Source: Liolophura sinensis (Eukaryota > Mollusca > Polyplacophora > Chitonida > Chitonidae). Taken from it: a DNA stretch of 64,000 bases. Made by a program: the position numbers and the translations under genes. Positions 38,311 through 50,600 of this stretch are shown here, in pieces. Location of the stretch: assembly GCF_032854445.1 (NCBI RefSeq), contig NC_088302.1, positions 43,686,645 through 43,750,644 on the forward strand. The letters are read 5' to 3'. The first letter of the stretch is position 1; the number at the start of each line of letters is the position of its first letter. The notes below the pieces were generated by a model. It was not told where the DNA came from. It made no database searches and saw nothing but the letters and a program-made list of their open reading frames with translations.

Positions 38311-38746
38311 ACTTGACGGGGTTATGCGAATTTAAGAAATTAAAAAAAAGGTTTTTTTTTTGTTTGTATTATTGTTATTTTTTATTTTTATGATTTTTTT
38401 TTCTTTACACTGGTTAAATTAAGGATGAATAATGTTACAATGAATGAAGTATATACGTAATGGTTCAAACCAGGACAATTAGAGAGTATTTATATTGAGA
38501 GACCCATTATTGTACACTCTCCATGGCAAGCCATTTAAATCCATTAATTCCATGCTCATCAGTGAAAAATAATGAAATTCGTGTTATCCAATGAATGCTC
38601 TGTACGAGCAAAATAGCTTGAGTACATAAGTTAGTACATACACACAAATTCTTCAAAAGGTTTTAAGTAGCTTAATGTGCATGTAAGACAGCTGAACTTA
38701 CTAACCTTACATGTTTTCATCCATGTTACAAGAGGTGGTTAAGTTT

Positions 38747-38749
<3 letters not shown>

Positions 38750-38800
<51 letters not shown>
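38750..38800. repeat. (AT)n microsatellite with T-run
   Basis: About 25 AT units followed by ten T. Confidence 0.95.
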
Positions 38801-38808
<8 letters not shown>

Positions 38809-39140
38809 TTTATATGGGCAGGGTGGGGTGGGGGTGGGGGGTTGCTTTTGTGGTGAACTACTGGTTCAAAAGCAGGTGTGAAACCCATTGTAGTTCTTAC
38901 AAATTTGTATTTAGGTAACTCATCATAGGCTAACCTTCTGCCTGTCTTCACATATATTGCTGGGTAAACATGGCAAACACTCTCATTCAGCTTAAACTGA
39001 TTTTGTGAACCAATAACTGCCTCAACCATTCTTCATATATTCATGTACCTGCACTCTTTTGGAGTCAATTACCAATATTTGTTATTGTAATGTAGAAAAG
39101 GCATGAAATGTTTCATAATTTTCTGTTCATTGCACCAAAG

Positions 39141-39352
39141 TATACCCTATTAACTCCACTTTTTTCAGACATGAAAGAGCAATTTATGCACAATTTTAAT
39201 TTGATTTGGGAGACAAAGCTACAGAGGTTGGATTGGTCAGTTTTAGGGTTTCACAAAAAGTAGTTTGATCAGTCACACCGAATGATGCCTTCAGAATATG
39301 CTTGAATAATCAACTTGCAAACATGTGAAAAGGTTGAAGAATTACAGTATAT
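39141..39352. mobile_element. Small TIR element, family A
   Basis: TATACCCTATTAACTCCACT at the left, AAAAGGTTGAAGAATTACAG TATA at the right. Shares GAGACAAAGCTACAG, GGGTTTCACAAAAAGTA and TTCAGAATATGCTTGAATAA with its relatives. TATA at both outer ends suggests a TA target duplication. Confidence 0.7.
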
Positions 39353-39372
39353 ACCATTATGCTGCCTAGTTT

Positions 39373-39450
39373 CTGCCAACCACAAAGCTGGCAGCCTCGA
39401 AATAAGTGAAATATTCTTGAGCATGTCACCAATCAAATAAATAAATAAAA
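39373..39450 (+). repeat. SINE-A 3' fragment
   Basis: TAAGTGAAATATTCTTGAGC then CACCAATCAAATAAATAAAT: the 3' end and tail of SINE-A in sense orientation. Confidence 0.6.
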
Positions 39451-39699
39451 CATGCCATTATGTCATCTTCCGGTTTAGTAGAAAAATGCTGTTTTAGCTT
39501 ATTACTTTTTATAAGCAACCTCTGTTCTTGTTCATGCATCTCATTCCAGAGGTAATTGCAGGGAAATTAAGAAAAGGGAATTACCTAAACTTTAAGGTGT
39601 TAGTCAGGTCATACAACAGGATCAACACATAACTGATTCAAGGGAAGTAAGTCTCTATTTCATAATGAAGGATTATCCCCCCTTATTTATATTGCGTGA

Positions 39700-40028
39700 G
39701 TGAGTGCATAGGGTTTAATGTCATACCTAACAATTTTTCAGTCATATGACGATGAAGGAGTCCTTAGAGTGCATGTATGTGTAATGTAACTCCTTGTTAC
39801 AGGATAGATTTCCTGCGCTCTTTTATCTAGTGCTACTTTACTGAGACAATTTACTGAAGGCAAAGTAAGTTGCCCCACCAGTGGTTGCACTATACCCTTA
39901 ATGCTGAATGCCAAGCGAGGAAGCTACATCTTCCTCTTTTAAGGTCTTAGGTATGACCCGACCCAGGACTGACCCTGGATCTACTGCCCCCAAAGGGGAC
40001 ACTCTACCAACTGAGCCATCAGGACTGG
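39700..40028 (-). mobile_element. SINE-B, nearly full length
   Basis: On the minus strand it starts with a tRNA-like head: GATGGCTCAGTTGGTAGAGT (A box) and GGGTCAGTCCTGGGTCGGGT (B-box region). The body ends in CATATGACTGAAAAATTGTT and ATTAAACCCTA. Copies at 40676 and 22155. The head looks derived from a Lys/Pro-type tRNA. Confidence 0.75.
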
Positions 40029-40675
40029 TTACCTTAATTACTGAATACTACCATGTACAGTGCCTAATCTCACAATATTATCACACAATATTATCACACA
40101 TGAAGCATCACTAATTGTGACTTACATGTAAACATTAACACATTAAGTTGCATTTCTGCTTCCCACCATGTAGTAAACACTACAAATTTTCTTCCGTTCT
40201 GTTTTGCCTGATTTCCAGACAGCTGTTTGGAGTACGCAAGTACTCACACTGAACAGATCATATGGCAGAAAAACAGAAGCAAAATGTTATTTTCCTAAGT
40301 TTCTGGGTTTATTGTCTCTTGATTTAAACATGCCCATGCCATAATAAGGCCGCAATATTGCCAAGTGATATTAACCCTCAGTCAACCATTCATTCTTTTT
40401 AACTTCAAACTACTGACACAATTCAAATGCACGAAATTTGTTAAACCGTTTTTGATCTCAAAGGGTTACAATGCTTTAAACTTGAGAGAGTATTACTGTT
40501 TAAATACTTAAGACTGGCATGTGTCATGTGCCCCACTGTCTGACTTCTTCAGTGGGTGTCTCCCTGGCCAATTCAGCGAAGGTACTGTTTTTGTCACACT
40601 GATAAATCCCTGACCACTGGGATCAAAGACCTGAATCCAGCTCTCCCAGGTATGTATGTATGTATGAATGTACGT

Positions 40676-41020
40676 ATGCTTTGGGGTTTAACGTCGCACA
40701 TAACAATTTTTCAGTCATATGGCAACAAGCAGTCATTAGGTGTGTGTACATATATTGTGTCTTCTTGTGGCAGGGTGGGTCCATTCTGCCAAAGTCCTAC
40801 CAATACTGAATTATCATGCCGAAGACATAACACCCCACCCAGTCACATTACACCGACACCGAGCCAACCAGTCATGTTTCCTTGCTCTAACCTCTCAGTG
40901 CTGAGTGCCAAGTGAGGCAGCAGCAAATACCATTTTTGCTTTGGAATGACCCGACCTTGGTTTGACCCTGGGGTCTCCCGACTTCGAGGCAGACGCTCTA
41001 ACCATGAGGCCATTGAAGCT
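40676..41020 (-). mobile_element. SINE-B, second copy
   Basis: Same orientation and layout as 39700-40028, 650 bp away: GGGGTTTAACGTCGCACATA, ACAATTTTTCAGTCATATGG, and at the head GGCCTCATGGTTAGAGCGTC with a B-box-like GGGTCAAACCAAGGTCGGGT. About as diverged as the first copy. Confidence 0.72.
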
Positions 41021-41090
41021 GTCCAACTCTCACTGGTTCAACTCTAACCATGAGGCCATTGAAGCTGTCCAACTCTCACTGGTTCAACTC
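40996..41090. repeat. 46-bp tandem duplication at SINE-B head
   Basis: CTCTAACCATGAGGCCATTG begins at 40996 and again at 41042, each followed by AAGCTGTCCAACTCTCACTG. The duplication covers the A-box part of the SINE and its flank, and looks recent. Confidence 0.9.
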
Positions 41091-41724
41091 CAGTTAAAAA
41101 TCAAGATGTTTATGTGGTGCTTGATAAGGGGCAGTCCTATGATATTACCCAGATTTAGCACCCTGAGATTTGGAGACCCCAGACCAATTAAACACTGTTA
41201 TAACAGACTTTCCTGGCTCCACATATACCCACAATCCGCTATACCACAAAAGATTAAGGGAAGGGTTTACAATCTGAGAATGATCTGTAACAGGTAATAA
41301 AGGCTCCATTCTGGAAGGATATTCTCGGGCATACATGAGGAAGACAGAAGAGTCCTTTTAACAGTCGCATATTTTTTAGTTGCTTATTCATTCAATTATA
41401 TGTTGATTATGTTTATTCCCTCTTTTTGTTTTTTCCATGAAAATGGCTAGAAAGTTATTTCTGGGGACTTCAATACCACACAGACCATAATCACATCTTT
41501 TCATCAAGATCACAGATCACAGTTCACAGACATCCTTTACCATGTAAGCATATAGACTATGGGTAATTTCAGAGTGTTGAACTCAACAGTCAAACCCAGA
41601 CGATCTGATATTATCACATGCGGGAAATTTCAATGGTGTCTTACCAAAGCTAAGTGGCTTCCCAGGACATACCAGCATCCTCCAGCCATAACACTGACAG
41701 GTATCATATAAGTAAAACAGCATA

Positions 41725-41932
41725 ACTGTAAATCTTCAACCTTTTTAACCTCTAAAGCAATTTTTTGTGGAATACATGCATACAGTTAATATAGAAGTGA
41801 AGATAAAATGCTTTCTTTGTGTCAATGAAGGCGCAAGCTTCCTAAAGCTATGCAAATTACTTCTCTACACCCAATAGTTCACTCAAAATATTGGTTGCAG
41901 ACGCGGCTGAAAAGGCTGAAGAATTAGGGTAA
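41725..41932. mobile_element. Small TIR element, family B, next to an E74 exon
   Basis: ACTGTAAATCTTCAACCTTT at the left and AAAGGCTGAAGAATTAGGGT at the right are inverted relatives. The interior matches 8654-8872 (GGCGCAAGCTTCCTAAAGCT, TTACTTCTCTACACCC). It ends 53 bp past the donor of the long-form exon. Confidence 0.65.
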
Positions 41933-41985
41933 ACAACAATCAAATGAAGCAAATAAATAAATAAACAAGGAAGCACAACACCTAC

Positions 41986-42481
41986 CTGACTTTGACAGCA
42001 GGAGTTGTCTTTTCTTTTTGAGTTTTTGCTTTCTGCGTTGCTGGTAGGACATGCCTGGTTTCTGAAGGGTGTTTTGAGGTGGGGCTTCATTGTTCCAGGT
42101 AAGCTCGTCCTCCTCACCTTCCTCTGACCCAGCTTGTGACAGGCTGTCGTCTAAGATCACAGCAGGCAGGGAGAAGTCTTTATGGAATGTGTCTAGGGAA
42201 TGTGGTTTAGTGGAGAAGGAGCAATGGTCCAGGTCGGAATGGGGCCAGCTGTCTTCCTCCAAGTCAGACAGTCTCTCGCTGACATCCATGCGTAAATCCT
42301 GGTGAAATCTCTGACACGGCTGGCTTTCTCCAAACTCATCGCAGGGCAGATTGAGCGAGGAGTGGGCCACCTCACTCCAGTCCATGTCCCACTCTCGATG
42401 AAGACCATGCAGTTGGTCTGTAAAGTTAAATTCGGCCAGGATCTTTGGTTGGTGAACAACGATCACAGATGGACCTGAATT
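41986..42481 (-). CDS. Eip74EF: E74 long-form N-terminal exon (acidic, then basic)
   Basis: Strong acceptor (TTTTTTTTCTCTCTCTCTCTACAG) and donor TCAG|GTAGGT. 496 nt: 165 codons plus one base, phase 0 in and phase 1 out. It starts NSGPSVIVVHQPKILAEFNF, which recalls the FPAVIVEHVP block of vertebrate ELF1/4. The middle is acidic (RLSDLEEDSWPHSDLD; SEEGEEDELTW), as expected for an activation domain, and the end is strongly basic (RRKQKLKKKRQLLL), a likely nuclear signal. The outgoing G forms Asp with the micro-exon or Val with the 20.6-kb exon. The same strand, phase closure and the VIV block support membership in E74; a nested separate gene is less likely. Confidence 0.78.
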
Positions 42482-44063
42482 CTGTAGAGAGAGAGAGAAA
42501 AAAAATTACAGTGAGCGACTTACAGCTCTGTTGAAATGACAAATACCACCATTTCAACCATTTTGAATGTTATGTATGATTCGCTGGCATTCAATGTACG
42601 TTTTGTTTTATACACAGCTGTAGATGTCGATGTAGCTAAATCTTAATTTTCGTGTGATGAATTGCGTTTATAGTGTCTTCAGGAAGACTTTGCCTTAATT
42701 ATTATGACCAGGAGACCTGCACTGATCACCATTTGTTAATAAGTCTACTTGCTCATTACAATTAACTTGTGTTTATATTTTATATCATTCATACATTTTT
42801 TCAATGTTAATTAGTATTTTCAATCCATTTTTTGTTATACTGTAGCCTTTGTGCAAACATGGTCAGTTCACGTTGGGAGTAGCTATGGCAACTCTGCCAA
42901 GCAATCCAAACATGGACTAGTATGTAAACCCTTTTTAGACTTCACTCACACTAGTGAAATATGCACATGAAATAAACAGACATACAACTGTCAAGACATG
43001 TATCTTGAGTCCTTATTTGATATCATCAACAATTTGAAGACCGGATCCCCTGGTGACAATTGTCACACACTAATAGAGACTAATCACACATTGTTTTTAG
43101 ACAAGGGGATGGTAATGCAGACTAAGCTCTTTGTATTAAGGTTATAAAATCTGTTTGACATTCTAATTTATTCACTTTAAATTGATCAAAATTACTCAAG
43201 TTCATCACAACATCTGCTGACAAGAACAGTGAAAAGTTTCGAAAACTAATACGGGCAATAATATATGTCCTGAGATCAGTTAGCCATATTCCCATCTTTC
43301 CTTCCACATTAACCCATGCATCTGAAGGCTTAGCCGCAGGGAAGTATAAAGTAAATCTCACATCTAATGGTACAACAATATGCAGCCTCGTACAAACATC
43401 ATTTGGTTCTTTTCTTGATTTTGTTTTCAGGCAAGAGGTATTATCTCTACAAATCAAAGTCACCTTTATCCGTATAGTTTCTGGACTCGGGCATTTGTGC
43501 TCTTTACGTACATTACTATCATTATCTTTGCAGATATTTATCATTCTGTTGGCAAAGAAACACTATTGGTACTTGTCTCGCAATGCAGAACAAGAGCATA
43601 AGGGGGCATAGCTCTCCACACACAAATTACTGCTAATCCTAGACTAGCACAAAATGTGGTTATTCTCTTCATTTAATGAAGAAAGCAATTTATTTCATCT
43701 GAACATTTCTATCAGTTCATGCTGTTTACTGGTTCAGCATTTCTATGAAGTCAAAATTCGTTCGCAAATGGGTATATGACTGAATGACACCACCAAAGAT
43801 AAAATAAGATATGTTTAGTAAAACAGACATGTATGTCATCTTTGTTCTTTACTATTTTCACCATAATACAAATAAGTAGGCCCCTATTATTAGGCTTCTA
43901 TAGAAAGGTTTCCAGAAATGGTTACCATGTCAACAGAGCATGTATGTCTTGGAAATAACATGGATTCAGATGGAAATAGCTGTTTAATGTTCAGTATATT
44001 TTTAAGCCAATTTATTTGAAGACACTAACTAACCAATAAACAGATATATCATATTACACATAT

Positions 44064-44129
<66 letters not shown>
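44064..44129. repeat. (AT)n(GT)n compound microsatellite
   Basis: About nine AT units joined to about 24 GT units; Z-DNA-prone. Confidence 0.97.
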
Positions 44130-44131
<2 letters not shown>

Positions 44132-46641
44132 GTCAGATTTCGCACTGATCATGAATCATGAAGACTCTGTCTCAAGAATATGAAAACATCTTTTCTTTAA
44201 GGTGATTGCATTAATTAGCATGCATGTCCAAAGCAATGTATACTCTTGTGAGTGTTGTCATCATGACCTGGAGCTACCATTATCTGATCAACAATCCATC
44301 TAAGCCTCTGTCTGCAGGCACAGTCATTTACAATTACCTGATAATAACTACAGCTCAAAAATGTACCCGATACTAAAATATAAATAATTTGACAATTACA
44401 ACATTAGCTGATCAGACATACTCACACAGACAATGCAAACACGCAGCTTATTCAGTACCTAGAGGTGGCAATGATACAGCATTGCACGGAGATTAAATGT
44501 CCATACACGCACAGTGGGCAGTTAAAGCTAACTCGCTGAGCAATAAAGTCCTATGTTTGAATCCAGTTCTCACTACTTTGGCTGAGGCTTTAAGTGAAGT
44601 GATTTGTCAGGTAGTACCTGGTAACAGTCAGTGGTTCACTTCAGTTTCTTCTACCCATAAATCGTCTGATTGCCCATTATAGGTCAAACACTCTAGCTTC
44701 CCCGTCACTGCCCACAAATCATTTTATTCCTCTTCTGGGCATTCATTATTTCATTTTGTGCCAGAAAATGACACAAAAGGTGAGAATTTCAGAAAGGAGA
44801 GCCCTAATAATGATAATGAAACTGAAAATTGTTCTGCTACCCGCACAACATTTTCCAAAATATCCTGCAGGGAATTAAGGAATCAAATGTCATGATACGT
44901 ATGATGCAATAATAAACAACTGAACATATGTGACAGCCTGCAATGACATAGCTGTGATATATGTCAGCATTATTCAAGTTACAAGCTAGGTTTCAGTCAT
45001 ACTGCTCTCACACACGTTCATATTTGACTCCAGTAAGCTCTCACATTTCACTGTTTCTGCGGAATACTTGTAAGCTAGGAAGATAAAACTGAGTAAAAGT
45101 CATAAGCAAACGTGTAAACAACAACTGAATGAATTCAGATTTCTTGACTTTTGGAAAATTATTAAATAAGCAGATTTGAAACCACATATATGCATGTAGT
45201 GAATGGGTCTGTCCTTAGCAATGCAACCTTAAAAAATATATCACATTAAAATTTGGCCTTATTCGCTATGGTTTGTTGTTTGTTTCTATCCAAATAATTC
45301 CCCATGAATGAGCTGTTCATCAGGGTCTACTAGCCCAAACCAATAATAATGTTTGCTTATTTATGCGAACACATTCTTGGAAAACTCAGATGTGGAGGTA
45401 CCAGTTTTGTCTCAGATCTGGTTTGGATATCATGCTGTTTACATGCAACATATTAAATGCTGTGAGCCATTATGGATACTAGTTGTCTGTGCCACGGTCA
45501 CCAAGGTGTGTAACCACTGGTAACTGTAAAATTTTTCTCCAGCAGACACTTAGAGAGCTAATGCTGGATACCATAGCAACAAGGCATGAACCCGTCTTTA
45601 CCAACAATGCTTTGCAATAAACAAATCAATGGCGTAATTACGTTTTAGGGCTTTTGGGATATTTACAGTAGTTTGATAGCCGGAGACTCAGATCTGACTA
45701 ATACAGCTGCATATAGATGTACATATAGTACACTTTACAGCTATAGCTACACACTCTGCCCAAGTTTTTACCTGCACAAAGACTGCCACTGAACTATATT
45801 TATGTGTTCATTTGACTGTTAATTCACTCGCTGATCCAGGAAGCTTATCTGAATCGTGTTTTGCGCAGTACTCAAGAATATTTTACTTTGACAACAGCAG
45901 CCAGCTTTATGCTTTGCAGACCTTGCTTGATACTCAACAAGTTGGTAATGATTCATACATCTTGGGATAGAGATACAGGCATCACATCATCACAAACTCA
46001 CATTACATTAGGCACAGATACAAAAGGGTCATTAAACGCCTCTACATTCATTTGCTGCATTGAATAAAATTAGAGAAAAGCCATTCAATGCTAAGCCATG
46101 TCCAGTTTCCTCTCTTAACACTCAATCAATGGTTTGTATATGTAGTGTCACCTGCATAAGTTTAATGCTTGTCTTGTAACAATGTGTTCTTAAGCAGCTA
46201 ACAACCATGAAAAACCTGAAATATTTTTCCCAGTAAACTACAACAGACATGATTATCTTAATTGCATATTACATAGAGCTGTCTTCTTTATTTGTGAATG
46301 TCAGATGGTGCATGTGGCCGTATGTTTTTGTTTGAATCTTCTTATAGCTTAACCAAACTTTTTTGTCTTCACACACAATGCAGACTATTCAGGGCAAACC
46401 TGATGAAATGTTATCCTGTTATGCATAGCCTTCTGTGTCAGAGCGAATTTTTTAATAATCTTTTTAAAAATAATTAAAATGTAGGCTCAATATTTCCCTT
46501 CCACTGGGCTCTGATTTCTGCCATCAAAGTGCTGCATAGCTGCCCTATAAATGAAATGTCCTTGAGTACCGTTTGGCGAAAACACCAATCAAAAAATTAG
46601 CATAAACATTTTGCTGCTACACAGTTAAAATGCGCCATTTA

Positions 46642-46862
46642 TATACCCTATTTCTCGACCTTTGTGCATATGAAAGAGTAACTTTCAGTGCAATTTGTGC
46701 ACATCTATAATTTGACTTTCATGAAAGAAACAAGATTGGTTGGATTGCCCCATTCCAGGGCTTCACAGACAGTATAATTTTATCAGTTTACACAGAACAA
46801 AACCTTCAGATTATGTCTGAATAAACACCTTGCAAACATGCGAAAAGTTTGAAGAATTACCT
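46642..46862. mobile_element. Small TIR element, family A
   Basis: ATACCCTATTTCTCGACCTT at the left and AAAAGTTTGAAGAATTACCT at the right. Interior: AACTTTCAGTGCAATTTGTG, CCAGGGCTTCACAGACAGTA and CACCTTGCAAACATGCG. Confidence 0.72.
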
Positions 46863-46929
46863 ATTTCTCTCTTTCATGAAGCTTTAAGCCCATCAGATAC
46901 AATTTTAATCATATATATTTAAACATTTA

Positions 46930-46952
46930 TTATATATATATATATATATATA
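46930..46952. repeat. (TA)n microsatellite
   Basis: Short TA run. Confidence 0.85.
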
Positions 46953-47441
46953 TTTAAACATTTTTTATTATTATTTTTTATTATTTACATTTATGAGTGA
47001 TTATAAATCAAGGCAAGGATACAGTTATTTGAGATCTGACACTTGTAATTTTGGTTTCCATGATAAGATGGTCACATTTTCAAATGGATGAATTGCCTAT
47101 TATATCCAGCCTTCCTGTACATACATGCAACAGTAAAGATATGCTCCTGAATGTGCATGGCTGATAATGACTTTACCAATTTCCAAAGATATTGTTCATG
47201 CGTGTAAGCAATATGTATATAGTGTCAATTTGGAATAAAGATGGAGATTGACAAACTGAACCATTTCACAATGTTTTGTTTATCACATTTGCTTCTTTCA
47301 GCTGCAATACATATCTGCTGTACTACAGGTAATTTCATGTAGATATCTGCATCAGACTCGATCTGCTTGTAGTACAAGCTTGACCACGGTTGAACGACCT
47401 AGCTGTATTAGTTTTGCTGTGGCCCTTGACCCTAGGCTCAC

Positions 47442-47562
47442 CTTTTTTCGAGGTCCATACGGAATGTTGATAAACGGATCTGCCCTCAGTGTGCAGTCAG
47501 GCGACTCCAATGTCAGTCCAACTGCAGCCATAATGCAGTGAGTGCTCTGTGGTACTCCAGTC
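47442..47562 (-). CDS. Eip74EF: E74 candidate first coding exon (long form)
   Basis: Acceptor GGTTTAATTGGCAG|GACTGG and donor AAAAAAG|GTGAGC define a 121-nt exon. The first ATG (47531-47529) has a good Kozak context (ATTATGG, A at -3, G at +4) and opens 30 codons: MAAVGLTLESPDCTLRADPF then INIPYGPRKK, ending in phase 0. That is the phase required by the exon at 42481, giving GPRKK-NSGPSVIVV. The MAAV start echoes vertebrate ELF1, but such a short match is weak. With the downstream exons the long form would be about 586 residues. It could also be a first exon reaching further upstream, since the frame stays open past the acceptor. Confidence 0.6.
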
Positions 47563-47747
47563 CTGCCAATTAAACCAAACAAAACACACTCTTCAGTCAC
47601 ATGGTAAAACCTACTGCACACTATCCACACAGGTGTCTAAGTCAGACAATACATACACAGTACATGTATTATAAAATGACATAAAGCTCCGTCAATGATG
47701 AGCGTTCTGATGATTTCAGAAAGTCGTTTGAGGCCTGTTCGGAAGGC

Positions 47748-47973
47748 ACTGTAATTTTTGAACATTTTCACATGTAAGTAAAATGTTTGTTTAAGCATAT
47801 TCTGTTGGCATTACTCTGTGTAGATTGATAAAATGATACTTTTCCTAAAATTAGAAAATCAATGAACAATGTAGTTTTGTCCCAAAACAAAATTACAAAG
47901 GTGCCTAAATTGCAATGAAAGACTTCAAAATAGGTCTTTTTCATTTGTGAAAAGGTTGAGGAAACAGGGTAGA
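47748..47973. mobile_element. Small TIR element, family A
   Basis: CACTGTAATTTTTGAACATT at the left and GTGAAAAGGTTGAGGAAACA GGGTA at the right. Interior in the opposite orientation to the 46.6-kb copy (AAGCATATTCTGTTGGCATT, TAGTTTTGTCCCAAAACAAA). Confidence 0.65.
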
Positions 47974-49233
47974 ATGATATCCTACTGGGAAAATGTAACA
48001 TTAAAAGCACCAGAAGAAATATTTTATGGCATATGTTTGCCTTTAAAAATATGTTTTTTGAGATGAAATTTATGGTCGCATACATAGATGTACATATAAC
48101 ACTATGTAAGGCCATTGCAAAATGCTAAGAGCTCTGATATACTCTGTACAGTGCACTACACAATGCAATTTATGAAGAGCAATTCGCAATACATGTATTA
48201 AAAAGAACACAACAATGCATCTATGTTGCTGCGCATACAGATGTCTGCTGATAGGTGTCACAGCACAGATTCAAAATGATCCCGCTACAGGCTATGACAA
48301 TGGCTGATTCCCATCAGTATTGTTAACCTTATGATGCACATCAAGGTCTTCACCCATCCTAATGTCTTACTTATTTGATGGACAATTTTCGTTATTATCA
48401 AGAATATGTCATTTGTATGTGACGGCACCGGAGTTAAATATGATACCGTACCACTGGGAGATGCAGAACAGAGTTAAAATGTGCACCCATGTTTTTATAC
48501 GTTTTTCATTTATACATGGAACTCGTGCCTTATAGTGCCACATTTTATTATACTGATGTTTACAGGTGAAAGCTGTTCACTTGGGTTATCACCGAATTGT
48601 AATGATCACGTGGGGGACGTGTATGTTGGCGCGTTCTGCTGCCAGTGCCATATGTGTCTGCTGACTAGGTTATCTCCCTTTGTTCAGAGTTGAAAACAAT
48701 GGTCGCAACTCTACATGATTCGCCTATGGATGGGTATTCTGCACTGAATCTGCAAGATAAATTCGTTGCTGGGTTATTCAGTGACGTAATACAGAAATAT
48801 ATGGTGTCAGTATAACTGCCATATTGGATGAGGTGTCTATAGTGGTTACTGACCCCATATCATTCTGTATCCATGACCGAGCAAACATGTAGCAAACAGT
48901 AAGTACATCCCTGGTCATATTCTTTTGTACATGGAACTATACATCAGTGTATTTTGTGAGTATTCTTCAACCTACCTACCTAGCTATATCACACAACATA
49001 TACTTTATACCATACAATACTTGGAACTCAAATACCATATGTTCTAATATACGCACGCGCCCCAGTCACGTGTAATAATACACCAGTGGTATACATTACA
49101 CAGCATATGTGTCTCTATATTTGTATTTAATTTTTTAATCTGGGAATTATTTTCAATGTAATGAACATGTCACTTCATACGTTACTAATCCTTCAAGCTG
49201 GGTATACACTATAGCTGTAATTCATATAAATTC

Positions 49234-49420
49234 TTGTTCAGCTCATGCTGGCTTCCTCTCTGGCCATAGGTAGGAAGGTCTGTCAGCAACCTGCAGATGG
49301 TCGTGGGTTGCCCCCGGGCTCTACTCGGTTTCCACCCACCATAAGACTGGCCGCCGTCGTATAAGTGAAATATTCTTGAGTAAAGCCTTAAACATCAATC
49401 GAATAAATAAACAAATAAAA
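49234..49420 (+). mobile_element. SINE-A, 5'-truncated, sense
   Basis: GTTCAGCTCATGCTGGCTTC, TGGTCGTGGGTTGCCCCCGG, GTATAAGTGAAATATTCTTG and tail CAATCGAATAAATAAACAAA. Confidence 0.75.
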
Positions 49421-49421
49421 G

Positions 49422-49629
49422 TATAAATCCTTTAACCTTTTGACATGATTTACAAGATGTTTATAACAGCATATTCTGAAGGCATTATTCTGTGTTGACT
49501 GACAAAATTACACTTTTTATTACACTCCAACCAACGTAGTTTTGTCTCCAAAGGGAAATTAAAAATGTGCATAAATCGTACTGACCTTTGATCTTTCATA
49601 TGCGCAAATGGTTGACGATTTAGGGTACC
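49422..49629. mobile_element. Small TIR element, family A
   Basis: Directly abuts the tail of the preceding SINE. Left AATCCTTTAACCTTTTGACA, right AATGGTTGACGATTTAGGGT. Interior GCATATTCTGAAGGCATTAT and GTAGTTTTGTCTCCAAAG. Confidence 0.65.
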
Positions 49630-50439
49630 TAATTGCTTTCAGCTTGAACTACATGTATTCATGTCAAACGCATAACAACATAAAGCTATAGTTCTAATCC
49701 TTAGCAGTAAGACAGCATGACCATATATAAGTAGGTGCTACAAAATGAATAAGCTGGGTACTATGTACACACAGTAAATGTTACATTCTGTCAACCATGC
49801 AGCCTACACACACAGTCTATACTGAATCACGCCACAATGATACCAGCTGATGCTCGCAGTAAAATCAGAGATATTTATACCTGTATATGTGTACCCGACA
49901 GATACATCTCTCTGGTATTTGATGGGCTCGCACTAAATGTTCCTATAGTCGTTCTTTATCAGATGTATAGACAATTTGACCTGGGCTCAAACTGCAAGCA
50001 GTCTACAGCTACAGACTTGATTTATACATCACTGTCATATGACCCTATGTTGCTAAGGTATATTTACAAAGGCATGAGTTGTCATGGCTGATAGCATGCA
50101 GTGTGAACCAGCGCAAAGTCTGCCTGTTAATTGTTGACACAGATCCAGCTAGATCTATATTGCGCAATTTTACATCCCATTTTACATTTCAACACAATAA
50201 AAAGAGGAAATTCCAGACTTCTCGGATAATGAATTTATATATGTATGTTTCAAATAATTTGACTAGTAAATGCAGGCCAGGTTATGATGGTATGTGTATA
50301 ATAAAAAACGTATTATGTACTCTGCATCAAAAGCCATTTTAATATGATGCATGCAATGCCTTCCCCACAATTTTTTATTATATTTGTACATACATAACCA
50401 TCATATATGCAATTGTTTGCTCTCTAAATCACGGGATTT

Positions 50440-50600
50440 TTTGCGGAATTTATGCATATAATTATTCTTAAAACACATAAAAATGATTTGTTGGAATCAC
50501 TACAGCTTCATAAAGCTATGCACATTATTTCTCTAATTCTATAGTTGTATCAAAATATTGGTTCTAGAGGTACTAAATAATTGATGGTAAGGGAGGGTAT
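50440..50600. mobile_element. Small TIR element, family B, degraded
   Basis: CTACAGCTTCATAAAGCTATGCA and ATTATTTCTCTAATTC with CAAAATATTGGTTCTAGAGG, as in the 41.7-kb copy; ends GGGAGGGTATATA. Confidence 0.5.

Larger units (their letters stand above)
37947..41985 (-). other. Sequence between the two alternative E74 5' exons
   Basis: Intronic for the long form and upstream flank for the short form. Contains the CpG-rich patch, two SINE-B copies, TIR elements and the AT microsatellite. Nothing further recognised. Confidence 0.6.
42482..47441 (-). other. E74 intron (5.0 kb)
   Basis: Contains the compound microsatellite, a family-A TIR element and an AT run at 46930-46952. A 140-codon minus-strand frame at 43544-43122 matches no family I know and has no splice support. 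Confidence 0.6.

Noticed and set aside
40556-41297. 119- and 111-codon plus frames
   Set aside because: Translate antisense SINE-B and the 46-bp duplication.
41857-42117. 86-codon frame and other frames beside the long-form exon
   Set aside because: Overlap the 41986-42481 exon in other frames or run into the adjoining TIR element; no independent support.
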